63,907 nt of DNA from Alcaligenaceae bacterium (GTDB taxonomy: Bacteria > Pseudomonadota > Gammaproteobacteria > Burkholderiales > Burkholderiaceae_B): the NCBI GenBank assembly GCA_947379755.1, contig CANCOC010000009.1, positions 1 to 63,907 of the forward strand, given 5' to 3'. The position numbers were made by a program, and so were the translations under genes. Shown in pieces: positions 50,572 to 59,681 of the stretch; the first letter of the stretch is position 1, and each line of letters starts with the position of its first letter. The notes below the pieces were generated by a model. The model was not told the DNA's origin. It did no database searches and was given only the letters and a program-made list of their open reading frames with translations.

Positions 50572-51090
50572 TCAGGTTGGATCGAAGGCTCGGACCTGCG
50601 AGAGGAGTTTATCCAGAAACATCCACTCGCGAATACGTGTAGCAGCCTCGGTGTAGCGCTCAGCATCCAGCAGCATCTGTACATTTGCAGTTGTCATGGA
50701 CAGGACCTGAGCCAACTCTGCAGCAAACAGCGCACAATCCTTCACATCCTGCTGATCCCGAATATCATCGAGCCGCTCATGCCATTGCATCTGCTGCATT
50801 AAAAAATCAGCAGACATGGCCGTATTGGTTTCTGTCTGCAGATCAATGCCTGCTGACTCGCACATGTAGCGCGCGCGCGACAGCGGATCTTTGAGAATGC
50901 GATATGCCTCGTTGGCCCGCGCACTCCATTGCATCGCGACACGTTTTTCAATCGGTGAGGCGGTAGCAAAACGATCCGGATGTACGGTCATTGCCACCTT
51001 CTTCCAGGCGGTCTCAAGAACCGCCGGGTCCAGATCAAAGGTGTGCGGCAAACCAAACAATGCGAAATGATCCTGCTCGTTCAAGGCCAA
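50572..51090 (-). CDS. hscB: Fe-S cluster co-chaperone HscB
   Basis: 172 residues. The J-domain carries the HPD tripeptide (TVHPDRFATAS); the C-terminal three-helix part binds IscU. The frame begins with TTG (51090) directly after the iscA stop; a second TTG is codon 3, and there is no ATG before Met34, so a rare TTG start with translational coupling is most likely. Length equals that of E. coli HscB. Confidence 0.92.
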   Translation of the reverse strand: MALNEQDHFALFGLPHTFDLDPAVLETAWKKVAMTVHPDRFATASPIEKRVAMQWSARANEAYRILKDPLSRARYMCESAGIDLQTETNTAMSADFLMQQMQWHERLDDIRDQQDVKDCALFAAELAQVLSMTTANVQMLLDAERYTEAATRIREWMFLDKLLSQVRAFDPT

Positions 51091-51414
51091 TTAAACCGTG
51101 AACGACTCGCCGCATCCGCAGGTCGCTTTCTCATTCGGGTTGCGGAACTTGAAGCCCTCATTGAGACCTTCCCGTGCATAATCGAGCTCTGTACCGTCAA
51201 TGTAGGAAAGACTCTTAGGATCAATAAATACCTTGACCCCAAAACTTTCGAACACCTGGTCTTCGCTGACAGGTGCATCCACATACTCAAGCTTGTATGC
51301 CATGCCTGAGCAACCCGTGGTGCGCACCCCGAGACGCAAACCAATTCCGCTTCCGCGTTTTTGGAGATACTTGCCGATATGGTCGGCGGCCTGGGCAGTA
51401 AGAGTGACAGCCAT
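51091..51414 (-). CDS. iscA: Fe-S assembly A-type carrier IscA
   Basis: 107 residues from ATG 51414 ([11 protein letters not shown]). Cys35 ([10 protein letters not shown]) and the C-terminal CGCGES pair bind the cluster or iron. The frame upstream is open into iscU but not homologous. Six bases separate it from iscU; its stop touches the hscB start. Confidence 0.96.
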   Translation of the reverse strand: MAVTLTAQAADHIGKYLQKRGSGIGLRLGVRTTGCSGMAYKLEYVDAPVSEDQVFESFGVKVFIDPKSLSYIDGTELDYAREGLNEGFKFRNPNEKATCGCGESFTV

Positions 51415-51419
51415 GATAT

Positions 51420-51803
51420 TTATCCCGCGTGTTTTGCTTTGTAATCCTGAACAGCAGCTTTGATCGCATCCTCTGCCAGAATCGAACAATGAATCTTGAC
51501 CGGCGGCAATGCGAGCTCTTCAGCAATCTGGGTATTACGAATAGTCAGCGCCTGATCAAGCGTTTTACCCTTGACCCACTCAGTGACCAGTGAGCTTGAG
51601 GCAATCGCCGAACCACAGCCGTAGGTTTTAAAGCGTGCATCTTCGATGATACCAGCGTCATTGACGCGGATCTGGAGTTTCATCACGTCACCACAGGCGG
51701 GCGCACCCACCATGCCGGTTCCGACGTTCTCATCACCCTTGTCGAAGGTACCCACGTTACGTGGATTTTCGTAGTGATCCAATACTTTTTCGCTATATGC
51801 CAT
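51420..51803 (-). CDS. iscU: Fe-S cluster scaffold IscU
   Basis: 127 residues. Cys37 (APACGDV), Cys63 (YGCGSA) and the third cysteine in [10 protein letters not shown] hold the nascent cluster, and LPPVK is the HscA recognition motif. It receives sulfur from IscS and assembles [2Fe-2S] clusters. GGAGAGTAATC precedes the ATG. It follows iscS by 22 bases. Confidence 0.98.
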   Translation of the reverse strand: MAYSEKVLDHYENPRNVGTFDKGDENVGTGMVGAPACGDVMKLQIRVNDAGIIEDARFKTYGCGSAIASSSLVTEWVKGKTLDQALTIRNTQIAEELALPPVKIHCSILAEDAIKAAVQDYKAKHAG

Positions 51804-51825
51804 GATTACTCTCCAATGAGTGTGT

Positions 51826-53037
51826 TTAGTGGGATGCCCACTGAACCGAATTCAAATCAATGCCATCCTTGGCCATTTCCCACAGCGGCGACATGTCGCG
51901 CAGCTTGCCCACTCGGGCCTTGAGCAGATCTACTGCAAAGTCAATCTGTTCTTCGGTGGTAAAGCGGCCAATCGTAAAACGGATCGAACTATGCGCCAGC
52001 TCATCATTACGTCCCAGGGCACGCAAGACATACGATGGTTCAAGTGATGCTGAGGTACATGCCGAACCACTCGAAACGGCAAGCTCTTTAATAGCCATGA
52101 TCAGCGACTCGCCTTCAACGTAGTTAAAGCTGACGTTAAGGTTGTGCGGGACGCGTTGTTCCATATCGCCATTAAGATAAACCTCTTCGATCTGTGACAG
52201 ACCTGCCCAGAGGCGATCACGCAACATGCGAATACGTTCATTCTCTGCGCCCATCTCAGCCTTGGCCAGAGCAAATGCTTCGCCCATACCAACAATCTGA
52301 TGCGTCGCCAGGGTGCCCGAGCGAAAACCACGCTCATGACCACCACCATGCATCTGCGCTTCGATGCGGATGCGGGGTTTACGACGCACATACAGCGCAC
52401 CGATGCCCTTCGGACCGTAGGTCTTGTGTGCGCAAAAGGACATCAGATCAACCTTGAGCGTCTGCAGATCAATCACGACTTTTCCTGTGGCTTGTGCAGC
52501 ATCCACGTGAAAAATGATGTTGTTCTCGCGACAGATTTCTCCAAGGGTGGCGATATCCTGAATCACACCAATCTCGTTATTCACAAACATGACCGATACC
52601 AGCACGGTATCTGGGCGAATGGCGGCCTTGAATACGTCCAGATCGATCAGACCATTTTCCTGGACATTCAGATAGGTGACTTCAAAACCCTGGCGCTCGA
52701 GTTCGCGACATGGATCAAGCACTGCTTTATGCTCGGTCTTGACCGTAATGATGTGTTTGCCGCGCTCAGCATAAAAACCAGCAGCGCCCTTGATTGCCAG
52801 GTTATTGGACTCGGTCGCACCTGAGGTCCAGACGATCTCGCGCGGGTCTGCATTGACCAGATCCGCGACCTGCACGCGTGCGTGCTCGACTGCTGCCTCT
52901 GCTTCCCAGCCATAGGCGTGGCTGCGTGACGCAGGATTGCCCGCGTGCTCGTACAGCCAGGGAATCATCTTGTCGACCACTCTTGGGTCTACAGGTGTGG
53001 TGGCCGAATAGTCGAAATAAATAGGAAGCGTTGACAT
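51826..53037 (-). CDS. iscS: Cysteine desulfurase IscS
   Basis: 403 residues. The PLP-binding lysine is in [16 protein letters not shown] and the persulfide cysteine in [15 protein letters not shown]. IscS supplies sulfur for Fe-S clusters and tRNA thiolation. GGAG six bases before the ATG. It follows iscR by 40 bases. Confidence 0.98.
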   Translation of the reverse strand: MSTLPIYFDYSATTPVDPRVVDKMIPWLYEHAGNPASRSHAYGWEAEAAVEHARVQVADLVNADPREIVWTSGATESNNLAIKGAAGFYAERGKHIITVKTEHKAVLDPCRELERQGFEVTYLNVQENGLIDLDVFKAAIRPDTVLVSVMFVNNEIGVIQDIATLGEICRENNIIFHVDAAQATGKVVIDLQTLKVDLMSFCAHKTYGPKGIGALYVRRKPRIRIEAQMHGGGHERGFRSGTLATHQIVGMGEAFALAKAEMGAENERIRMLRDRLWAGLSQIEEVYLNGDMEQRVPHNLNVSFNYVEGESLIMAIKELAVSSGSACTSASLEPSYVLRALGRNDELAHSSIRFTIGRFTTEEQIDFAVDLLKARVGKLRDMSPLWEMAKDGIDLNSVQWASH

Positions 53038-53077
53038 AAAAAACTCCAGATATAGCTTAATCGATTAACTCTTGTAC

Positions 53078-53593
53078 TTACACAGCAACCGTGGACGGCG
53101 CAGCAGACTTACTTCCCACTACATTGACGCGCACAGGACTGCCTGACGCCGCACTGGCATCCTGCAACTGACGCATACGCTGCTGGTCAACCAGATCCTG
53201 CAACGAGACGGAGTCCAGGAAATCAACCATTTTACGGTTGAGCGTCGACCATAATTCATGCGTCATACAGATGCCAGGCCGGCCATCTGTACCGCTCGTA
53301 CAGTCAGTCTTACCTGCGCAGTTGGTAGCATCCAGTGGCTCGTCGACAGCAAAAATGATATCTGCCACGGTGATGTTGCGTGCCAGTCTGGCAAGCGTGT
53401 AACCGCCGCCTGGACCGCGAACGCTTTCAACAAGCTCGTGGCGACGCAGCTTACCGAAAAGCTGTTCTAAATAAGAGAGGGAGATCGTTTGACGCTGACT
53501 GATCGCCGAGAGCGTGACGGGTCCGCCTTGCTGACGCAAAGCTAGATCAATCATGGCTGTTACAGCAAATCGTCCTTTGGTGGTGAGCCGCAT
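53078..53593 (-). CDS. iscR: Rrf2-family Fe-S regulator IscR
   Basis: 171 residues. The N-terminal winged helix (MRLTTKGRFAVTAMIDLAL; ISLSYLEQLFGKLRRHELV) binds DNA. The cluster ligands are Cys92, Cys98 and, after a longer loop than in E. coli, Cys109 with His112 (TDCTSGTDGRPGICMTHELW); E. coli has Cys104 and His107. The holo form represses the isc operon at a site upstream. The C-terminal 20 residues are disordered. Confidence 0.96.
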   Translation of the reverse strand: MRLTTKGRFAVTAMIDLALRQQGGPVTLSAISQRQTISLSYLEQLFGKLRRHELVESVRGPGGGYTLARLARNITVADIIFAVDEPLDATNCAGKTDCTSGTDGRPGICMTHELWSTLNRKMVDFLDSVSLQDLVDQQRMRQLQDASAASGSPVRVNVVGSKSAAPSTVAV

Positions 53594-53622
53594 GACAGTG
53601 TCCTTTTTTAAGTAGCAGTCGC

Positions 53623-53647
53623 TTACCCGACTAAACAGCTCAAGTAT
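53623..53647 (-). promoter_or_regulatory. Candidate type I IscR binding site
   Basis: On the leftward strand the 25 bases begin ATACTTGAG and end TTTAGTCGGGTAA; 20 of 25 positions match the type I consensus for [2Fe-2S]-IscR (ATASYYGACTRWWW, then YAGTCRRSTAT) as I remember it. The right half is nearly perfect, the left weaker. It lies 29 bases upstream of the iscR start codon, the expected place for autorepression. Confidence 0.75.
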
Positions 53648-53713
53648 ATCGAATTCCCGACAAAAATGCTAGGGTTTATCCTGATTTATTGCTGAGACCA
53701 GAAAAAGGACATT

Positions 53714-53741
53714 AAAAAACCGCGCAGCGCGCGGTTTTTTT
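53714..53741. terminator. Bidirectional terminator between the phosphatase gene and iscR
   Basis: Stem ACCGCGC (53719-53725) and GCGCGGT (53729-53735), with a three-base loop, flanked by A's on the left and seven T's on the right. It should end the leftward transcript of the phosphatase gene before the iscR promoter. Confidence 0.85.
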
Positions 53742-53753
53742 GCTGAGACAATC

Positions 53754-54245
53754 TTAGGCTGCCTGATATTGCGTCGCTCGCTTGCGAACCAGCTCAAGCA
53801 CACCCTGGCAAGAATCCTCCAGGTAGTCGAGCACCTTGCCAAAGCCTTCAGGACCGCCATAATACGGATCAGGAACGGTTGCTTCTTCGAACTCATTGGC
53901 AAAGCGCATCAGCAACATCAGCTTGTGCTGGTGCAGCTTGGGGCATTGCTGCTGGAGCGCAGACAGGTTTTCCCAGTCCATCGCCAGAATGAGATCAAAC
54001 TCGCGAAAATCATCTGCAGAGACCTGTCGGGCCTGCGTACGAGTAATATCATAGCCACGCTTTTTAGCGGCAGCCAACGCCCGCGCGTCAGGAGCCTCAC
54101 CAACGTGAAAACTATGGGTGCCGGCAGAGTCAACGCCTACGACCTCGGAGAGGCCAGCATCGTTGAGGAGGTGGCGAAATACGCCTTCAGCGCTGGGCGA
54201 GCGGCAGGTGTTGCCCATGCATACGAAGAGAACTTTTGTCATCAT
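53754..54245 (-). CDS. Low-molecular-weight protein tyrosine phosphatase
   Basis: 163 residues. The active-site loop is VCMGNTCRSPSAEG (C-x5-R, Cys9 and Arg15) and the general acid is in VPDPYYGG. It removes phosphate from tyrosine residues, often in capsule or stress control. It may start at the second Met (54242). A phosphatase at this place upstream of iscR is usual in Bordetella-like genomes. It is separated from iscR by a terminator. Confidence 0.92.
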   Translation of the reverse strand: MMTKVLFVCMGNTCRSPSAEGVFRHLLNDAGLSEVVGVDSAGTHSFHVGEAPDARALAAAKKRGYDITRTQARQVSADDFREFDLILAMDWENLSALQQQCPKLHQHKLMLLMRFANEFEEATVPDPYYGGPEGFGKVLDYLEDSCQGVLELVRKRATQYQAA

Positions 54246-54470
54246 GGTGCGTATTGTGCGGGAAAACCCGTAAGATGTACAGCTTTTTTTTACGTGGTTC
54301 TACCTGATTCAAGAGGATAAATTAATTTAAATTAATCATTTAAATCAATCTATTACGAAACTATATACACATATAACATTAAAAGTATTTACAAAAATTA
54401 TCATTCATTTTGTAAAAAAAATTTGTCGCAAATATATCAGTGCACCATTGCAAGGCATGAAAGCGGCTGT
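54246..54470. other. AT-rich intergenic region between uvrB and the phosphatase gene
   Basis: 225 bases, strikingly A+T rich compared with the neighbouring genes. It contains a perfect inverted repeat TTTACAAAA (54388-54396) and TTTTGTAAA (54408-54416) with an 11-base loop, plus a run of A/T tetramers near 54320-54345. It must hold the end of the uvrB transcript and the phosphatase promoter. No gene is visible. Confidence 0.6.
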
Positions 54471-56723
54471 TTACGCACCGGAAAGCAGCGCACGCTCTTT
54501 CAAAACACGCAAAGCATCGCGCGCTGCGGCAGCCTGCTCGAACTCCAGATTGCGTGCGTGATCGAGCATGAGCTTTTCGAGGCGCTTGAATTCTTTGGAC
54601 AACGCTTTTTCATCGGAGAACATCGCAGCAGAGAACCCCCCTTCATCTGGTTGATCACGGAATGCTGGCGCCACAATGCCATCAATCAGCTCCCTGACGG
54701 CCTTGCGTACGCTGCGAGGCTGAATGCCATGCTCTTCGTTAAAAGCGACTTGTTTGATGCGACGCCTCTCTGTTTCTCCCATCGCACGTTTCATCGAATC
54801 CGTGATGCGATCAGCGTACAAGATGGCGCGGCCGTTCAAATTACGCGCAGCACGTCCAATCGTTTGAATCAGGCTGCGATCTGAACGCAGAAAGCCTTCT
54901 TTATCGGCGTCAAGAATAGCAACCAAAGAAACCTCTGGAATATCAAGACCTTCGCGCAACAAGTTAATGCCAACTAGCACGTCAAACACGCCCAGACGCA
55001 AATCCCGGATGATTTCGACGCGTTCGACCGTATCAATATCAGAATGCAGATACCGCACCCGTACGCCATGTTCGGCCAGGTAATCGGTCAGGTCCTCGGA
55101 CATGCGCTTGGTAAGCGTGGTGACGAGCACCCGCTCCTCTAGGGCAACGCGCAACTTGATCTCACCCAGGAGATCATCAACCTGGGTACGGGCCGGCCTG
55201 ACCTCGACAATCGGATCAACCAGGCCTGTTGGCCTCACCACCTGCTCGACGACCTGCCCTGCATGCGCCTGTTCATAATTGCCAGGGGTGGCAGAAACAA
55301 ACATGCACTGCCGCATCCGTGTCTCAAACTCTTCCATTTTGAGGGGTCGGTTATCCATTGCCGAAGGCAGACGAAAGCCATACGTCACAAGCGTTTCTTT
55401 GCGTGCACGATCGCCCCGGTACATGCCCCCAAGCTGGCCGATGGTCACATGACTTTCATCAATAAACATCAGTGCATCTTGTGGCAAGTAATCAATCAGC
55501 GTGGGAGGGGGATCCCCCGGAGCAGCACCCGAGAGATGGCGCGAATAGTTCTCAATGCCTTTGCAAAACCCGAGTTCGGCAAGCATCTCCAGATCAAAGC
55601 GGGTGCGTTGCTCGATGCGCTGCGCCTCAACCAGATGTCCATTGTCGACAAAATATTTGACTCGCTCACGCAGCTCCTGCTTGATGGCATCCACGGCGCG
55701 CAGCACCGTGTCGCGCGGTGTAACGTAATGCGAACCAGGGTAGATCGTGAAGCGTGGGACCTTTTGGCGAACTTTTCCCGTCAGCGGGTCAAACAGTTCG
55801 AGACTTTCGACTTCATCGTCAAACAGATTTAAGCGGATGGCGAGCTCTGCACTCTCGGCCGGAAAGACATCGATTGTTTCGCCGCGCGCCCTGAAAGTAC
55901 CCCGGACAAACTCCGAATCGTTGCGATCATATTGCATCGCCACCAGGCGCGCGAGAATCTCGCGCCGCTCAATCCGGTCACCCGTGCGCAAACTGAGTAC
56001 CATCGCATGGTAATCGCCAGGGTTACCAATACCGTAAATACAGGATACGGTGCCCACAATAATAGTGTCGCGACGCTCAAGCAAACTTTTGGTTGCAGAC
56101 AAGCGCATCTGCTCGATATGCTCATTGATCGATGAATCTTTTTCGATAAACAGATCACGCGCTGCCACATAGGCTTCTGGCTGGTAGTAGTCGTAATAGG
56201 ATACGAAATACTCCACAGCATTTCTGGGAAAAAACTCTCGCATCTCTGCATACAGCTGCGCGGCGAGTGTTTTGTTGGGGGCCAGAACAACTGCCGGGCG
56301 ACCCATACGCGCGATCACGTTGGCCATTGTGAAGGTCTTGCCCGAACCCGTGACGCCCAGTAGCGTCTGATGCATCAGGCCGTCGCGGATGCCCTCCTCC
56401 AGCAAATCAATCGCGCGAGGCTGGTCACCTGCAGGGGGATATGGCTGATAAAGTTGAAACGGACTATCCGGATATGTCACAAAGCGTGGCTCTTCCTTAC
56501 CGGTCGAAATCGTAGCGTGCGCAACGGCAGGCTTGATTCTGCTCGACACCCCCTCATGCGCAATCGCTGCCGGGATCCCGGAGGTGAAGGACTCAGCAAT
56601 TCCCGCCTCGAACGGCGCAGACTGGTTCGCGTCGAGATCCTGAGCTTCTGCATCCAAAAGCGCAGCACCCTCGGGCAATGTTTGAGCAGAAGATGTAATC
56701 TTGGTTTTTTGTGGCTTGGCCAT
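54471..56723 (-). CDS. uvrB: Excinuclease ABC subunit B
   Basis: 750 residues as drawn; typical UvrB has about 670. The homologous part begins near residue 85 ([17 protein letters not shown]). Walker A is GVTGSGKT (123-130), the beta-hairpin [11 protein letters not shown], and the C-terminal UVR domain is in [17 protein letters not shown]. It verifies damage and positions UvrC in nucleotide excision repair. The first 80 residues are Ala/Glu rich without homology, and a GTG at 56480, preceded by GGAAGAG, would give 669 residues. No LexA box is seen upstream. Divergent from the aminotransferase gene. Confidence 0.93.
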   Translation of the reverse strand: MAKPQKTKITSSAQTLPEGAALLDAEAQDLDANQSAPFEAGIAESFTSGIPAAIAHEGVSSRIKPAVAHATISTGKEEPRFVTYPDSPFQLYQPYPPAGDQPRAIDLLEEGIRDGLMHQTLLGVTGSGKTFTMANVIARMGRPAVVLAPNKTLAAQLYAEMREFFPRNAVEYFVSYYDYYQPEAYVAARDLFIEKDSSINEHIEQMRLSATKSLLERRDTIIVGTVSCIYGIGNPGDYHAMVLSLRTGDRIERREILARLVAMQYDRNDSEFVRGTFRARGETIDVFPAESAELAIRLNLFDDEVESLELFDPLTGKVRQKVPRFTIYPGSHYVTPRDTVLRAVDAIKQELRERVKYFVDNGHLVEAQRIEQRTRFDLEMLAELGFCKGIENYSRHLSGAAPGDPPPTLIDYLPQDALMFIDESHVTIGQLGGMYRGDRARKETLVTYGFRLPSAMDNRPLKMEEFETRMRQCMFVSATPGNYEQAHAGQVVEQVVRPTGLVDPIVEVRPARTQVDDLLGEIKLRVALEERVLVTTLTKRMSEDLTDYLAEHGVRVRYLHSDIDTVERVEIIRDLRLGVFDVLVGINLLREGLDIPEVSLVAILDADKEGFLRSDRSLIQTIGRAARNLNGRAILYADRITDSMKRAMGETERRRIKQVAFNEEHGIQPRSVRKAVRELIDGIVAPAFRDQPDEGGFSAAMFSDEKALSKEFKRLEKLMLDHARNLEFEQAAAARDALRVLKERALLSGA

Positions 56724-56846
56724 GCTAGACTTATTCGGGTAAACCCCCCATTATGTCCTGCGTGCACAAAATCGTCCACCCTATTCTCGTAGGCGATCAC
56801 TGAGCACCGCTAAATTCAAGCTTAATCACTTACTTATAAAAATCCA

Positions 56847-58052
56847 ATGAGCACCCTATTCGAATCCGTTGAACTCGCGCCCCGTGATCCCATTCTTGGC
56901 CTGAATGAGCAATTTAATGCTGATACCCGTCCAACCAAGGTCAATCTCGGTGTCGGCGTGTATTACGACGATCTGGGTCGTATTCCTTTGCTCGCCGCCG
57001 TCCATCAGGCAGAAGTGACCCGCGTCGAGGCAGCCGTTTCGCGTGGCTACCTGCCGATCGAAGGGATCGCAGGATACAACAAGGGTGCACAGGAGCTGGT
57101 TCTTGGCAAAGGCTCACCCCTGATCGCGGCGGGCCGGGTACTCACCATGCAGGCGCTGGGTGGTACGGGCGCACTGAAAATTGGCGCGGACTTCCTCAAG
57201 CAACTGGTCCCCAACGCGCAGGTTGCCATTAGCAACCCCAGCTGGGAAAATCATCGCGCCCTGTTTGAGCGCGCAGGGTTTGAAGTTGTCAATTATCCTT
57301 ACTACGATGCCGCGACGCACGGCCTGGACTTCCAGGGTATGCTGGGCGCCCTGCGCGCAATGCCTGCTCAAACCATCGTGGTCCTGCACGCTTGCTGCCA
57401 TAACCCGACAGGTGTGGATGCCACGCCTGAGCAATGGCGTGAAATCGCACAGGTCGTCAAAGAACGCAACCTGATCCCTTTCCTGGATATCGCCTATCAG
57501 GGTTTTGGTGACAACCTCGAAAAAGACGCAACTGCGGTGCGGATGTTTGCAGACATGGACATGACAATGTTCATCAGCTCATCTTTTTCAAAATCATTTT
57601 CGCTTTATGGCGAGCGCGTAGGTGCGCTGACCATCGTCACCGGCAGCAAAGACGAGTCCAGCCGGGTGCTCAGTCAGGTCAAGCGCGTGATTCGCACCAA
57701 CTACTCCAACCCACCTACCCATGGTGGCACGATCGTGTCGACCGTATTGAACACACCTGAGTTGTTTGCGATGTGGGACAAGGAACTCGGTGGCATGCGC
57801 GACCGTATCCGCCTGATGCGTGAGCAGCTCGTCGAAAAACTTAAGGAATACGGCGTCAAGCAGGATTTCAGTTTTGTTAAAAAGCAGCGCGGCATGTTTT
57901 CATATTCAGGCATGACATCCGCCCAGGTGGACCGTCTGCGCGACGAGCATGGAATTTACGCGGTGAGCAGTGGCCGGATCTGTGTGGCAGCTCTCAATAG
58001 CGGCAACATTGACGCAGTAGCAAAGGCGATGGCCGCGGTTCTCAAAGACTGA
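56847..58052 (+). CDS. Aromatic/aspartate amino-acid aminotransferase
   Basis: 401 residues, class I fold-type I aminotransferase. The PLP lysine is in SSSFSKSFSLYGERVGAL, with VNLGVGVYYD at the start, NPSWENH and HACCHNPTGVD as in AspC/TyrB. It exchanges amino groups between 2-oxoglutarate and aspartate or aromatic amino acids. A strong terminator follows 59 bases after the stop. Confidence 0.93.
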   Translation: MSTLFESVELAPRDPILGLNEQFNADTRPTKVNLGVGVYYDDLGRIPLLAAVHQAEVTRVEAAVSRGYLPIEGIAGYNKGAQELVLGKGSPLIAAGRVLTMQALGGTGALKIGADFLKQLVPNAQVAISNPSWENHRALFERAGFEVVNYPYYDAATHGLDFQGMLGALRAMPAQTIVVLHACCHNPTGVDATPEQWREIAQVVKERNLIPFLDIAYQGFGDNLEKDATAVRMFADMDMTMFISSSFSKSFSLYGERVGALTIVTGSKDESSRVLSQVKRVIRTNYSNPPTHGGTIVSTVLNTPELFAMWDKELGGMRDRIRLMREQLVEKLKEYGVKQDFSFVKKQRGMFSYSGMTSAQVDRLRDEHGIYAVSSGRICVAALNSGNIDAVAKAMAAVLKD

Positions 58053-58110
58053 TACTAGTAAGCGTTAAAGCTGGATCGTGCGCAGATCCATTCCTTGAAA
58101 GAAAGTCTAA

Positions 58111-58144
58111 AACAGCCCAGTTCACAACACTGGGCTGTTTTTTT
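58111..58144 (+). terminator. Rho-independent terminator after the aminotransferase gene
   Basis: Perfect 10-bp stem AACAGCCCAG (58111-58120) and CTGGGCTGTT (58130-58139) with a nine-base loop and seven T's (58138-58144). Its 3' arm and T-tract are also part of a LexA box. Confidence 0.93.
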
Positions 58145-58150
58145 ATACAG
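58135..58150. promoter_or_regulatory. LexA box 1
   Basis: CTGTTTTTTTATACAG fits the LexA consensus CTGT-N8-ACAG exactly. It starts in the terminator 3' arm. It is 150 bases before the lexA start codon. Confidence 0.7.
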
Positions 58151-58191
58151 ATACACATTGCAAAGTATTTTATATTGGTGCACAATTATGC

Positions 58192-58207
58192 CTGTATAAA
58201 AACACAG
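58192..58207. promoter_or_regulatory. LexA box 2
   Basis: CTGTATAAAAACACAG fits CTGT-N8-ACAG exactly and resembles the E. coli SOS box. It covers TATAAA (58195-58200), a likely -10 of the lexA promoter, so bound LexA would block its own transcription. Confidence 0.85.
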
Positions 58208-58299
58208 CATGATTGCATATACAGTTCTTTTTTAAATGGCCATAAAAAGAAACCTAAAGCGATCCGCCAGCAGTCAAATAGCCAAGGTGACACCTGACC

Positions 58300-59055
58300 A
58301 TGACCATCAAATTGACGGACCGCCAGCAACAAATTCTCGACCTCATTCGTCAGGCCGTCACAAACACGGGATTTCCACCGACTCGCGCAGAAATTGCACA
58401 GATTCTGGGTTTTAAATCAGCCAACGCTGCCGAAGACCATCTGCGGGCCCTCGCCCGTAAAGGCGTCATCGAACTCACCGCAGGTGCTTCGCGAGGCATC
58501 CGGCTGACAGCGCTTGCACAGGATTTCTCCGTTGATAGTGATGAGACGCTCTCAACCGACCAGTTGGGAGATTATGACCCAGAGACACATCAGGTTGGCA
58601 CATCAACGCGTAGTCATTCTCAAAGTGCTGGTATCCCAAAGCTGCGGGATTTACCAGGTGCCGGTAATATACTGCTCCCCCTGGTTGGCCGCGTTGCTGC
58701 CGGATTTCCTATCCTTGCAACAGAAAATATCGAAAAAGAGCTCAGTGTCGATCCAAACCTGTTCACCCAGAGGCCTGATTATCTCCTCAAGGTCAAAGGA
58801 CTCAGCATGCGTGATGCCGGCATTCTGGATGGTGACTTGCTTGCCATCAAAAAAACCTCTGACGCACGTAACGGTCAAATCGTGGTTGCGCGAATCGATG
58901 ACGAAGTCACTGTCAAACGGCTATCCAGACAGGGGTCAGTTATTGAACTGTTACCCGAAAATCCGGATTTCGAGCCAATCATCATCAGACCCGACCAGGA
59001 CTTTTCACTTGAGGGGATTGCGCTTGGACTGATTCGCAATACTCCACTGCATTAA
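58300..59055 (+). CDS. lexA: LexA repressor with extended linker
   Basis: 251 residues, 49 more than E. coli LexA. The winged helix-turn-helix is residues 1-72 ([30 protein letters not shown]). The self-cleavage site is Ala134-Gly135 ([12 protein letters not shown]), the catalytic Ser169 is in KGLSMRDAG and Lys206 in VTVKRL; each is 50 positions after its E. coli counterpart, so the extra length is one insertion (about residues 75-125, acidic then Ser/Thr rich). RecA-ssDNA triggers cleavage and induces SOS genes. AAGGTG upstream of the ATG. Two LexA boxes precede it. Confidence 0.97.
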   Translation: MTIKLTDRQQQILDLIRQAVTNTGFPPTRAEIAQILGFKSANAAEDHLRALARKGVIELTAGASRGIRLTALAQDFSVDSDETLSTDQLGDYDPETHQVGTSTRSHSQSAGIPKLRDLPGAGNILLPLVGRVAAGFPILATENIEKELSVDPNLFTQRPDYLLKVKGLSMRDAGILDGDLLAIKKTSDARNGQIVVARIDDEVTVKRLSRQGSVIELLPENPDFEPIIIRPDQDFSLEGIALGLIRNTPLH

Positions 59056-59182
59056 GCATTTCCGGCTATGAATTATCACAAACAATAAAAAATAAAATTT
59101 TTATATCCGGCTGCATTTATTTTTTAATATGCTCTGGATTTTGATCGCATTAACTCATTTGCCCATCTTCTTACGCATACGC

Positions 59183-59581
59183 TCACTCGTCACTATCGCG
59201 CAATTGCGTAAGTGCTCTGCGGTCCCGTTTGGTGGGGCGTCCAACAATATCCCGTGCAGGTTCGGGTTGAAATTTACGTCGTTCGGCCAGGGTATGCTTG
59301 CCAAGCAAACTCTCAGGCGTTTCTTCATAAAGAATTTGTGCCAGAGATGCCGAACGTCTGGTTTCAGTCACTCCGCGCACCAGCAACTCTGTACGCTCCT
59401 GTTCACGAACAATCAGTAAACGATCGCCGGCCTTGACGGCGCGGGCAGGTTTGGCACGCTCGCCATTCAGCTGCACACGACCAACTTCCACAGCAGCACT
59501 CGCCAGTGTGCGAGATTTATAAAACCGAGCCGCCCATAACCACTTATCGATCCGCACGGAATCAACAGATTTTTTTTCCAT
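59183..59581 (-). CDS. hslR: S4-domain RNA-binding protein HslR (Hsp15)
   Basis: 132 residues. The S4 domain is at the N-terminus (VRIDKWLWAARFYKSRTLASAAVEVG, then VQLNGERAKPARAVKAGDRL), followed by a charged tail (GRPTKRDRRAL). Hsp15 binds stalled 50S subunits carrying nascent-chain tRNA and helps recycle them. It lies downstream of lon beyond a terminator and converges on lexA. Confidence 0.9.
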   Translation of the reverse strand: MEKKSVDSVRIDKWLWAARFYKSRTLASAAVEVGRVQLNGERAKPARAVKAGDRLLIVREQERTELLVRGVTETRRSASLAQILYEETPESLLGKHTLAERRKFQPEPARDIVGRPTKRDRRALTQLRDSDE

Positions 59582-59629
59582 GACAACTTGCTACCTATGC
59601 AATGGACCAAACCAAAGACCGAAAGAATG

Positions 59630-59657
59630 AAAAAGGCGCCATTACTGACGCCCTTTT
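59630..59657 (-). terminator. Terminator after lon
   Basis: On the leftward strand AAAAGGGCG pairs with CGCCTTTTT (nine pairs, one G-U), with a 10-base loop, and the 3' arm ends in five T's. It is 24 bases beyond the lon stop. Confidence 0.8.
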
Positions 59658-59681
59658 CAACCAGACTAGAACACTACATTC

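Noticed and set aside
53648-53713. A defined sigma-70 promoter for iscR.
   Set aside because: TATACT-like and TTGTCG-like hexamers are present but their spacing is wrong, so no promoter is assigned.
54388-54416. A Fur box in the AT-rich region (AATGATAAT-like bases).
   Set aside because: Too few matches to the 19-bp consensus in a region that is nearly all A/T.
56724-56846. A LexA box for uvrB.
   Set aside because: No CTGT-N8-ACAG or close match exists between uvrB and the aminotransferase gene.
58209-58224. A third LexA box upstream of lexA (ending ACAG at 58221-58224).
   Set aside because: The left half is ATGA, not CTGT; only one half site fits.
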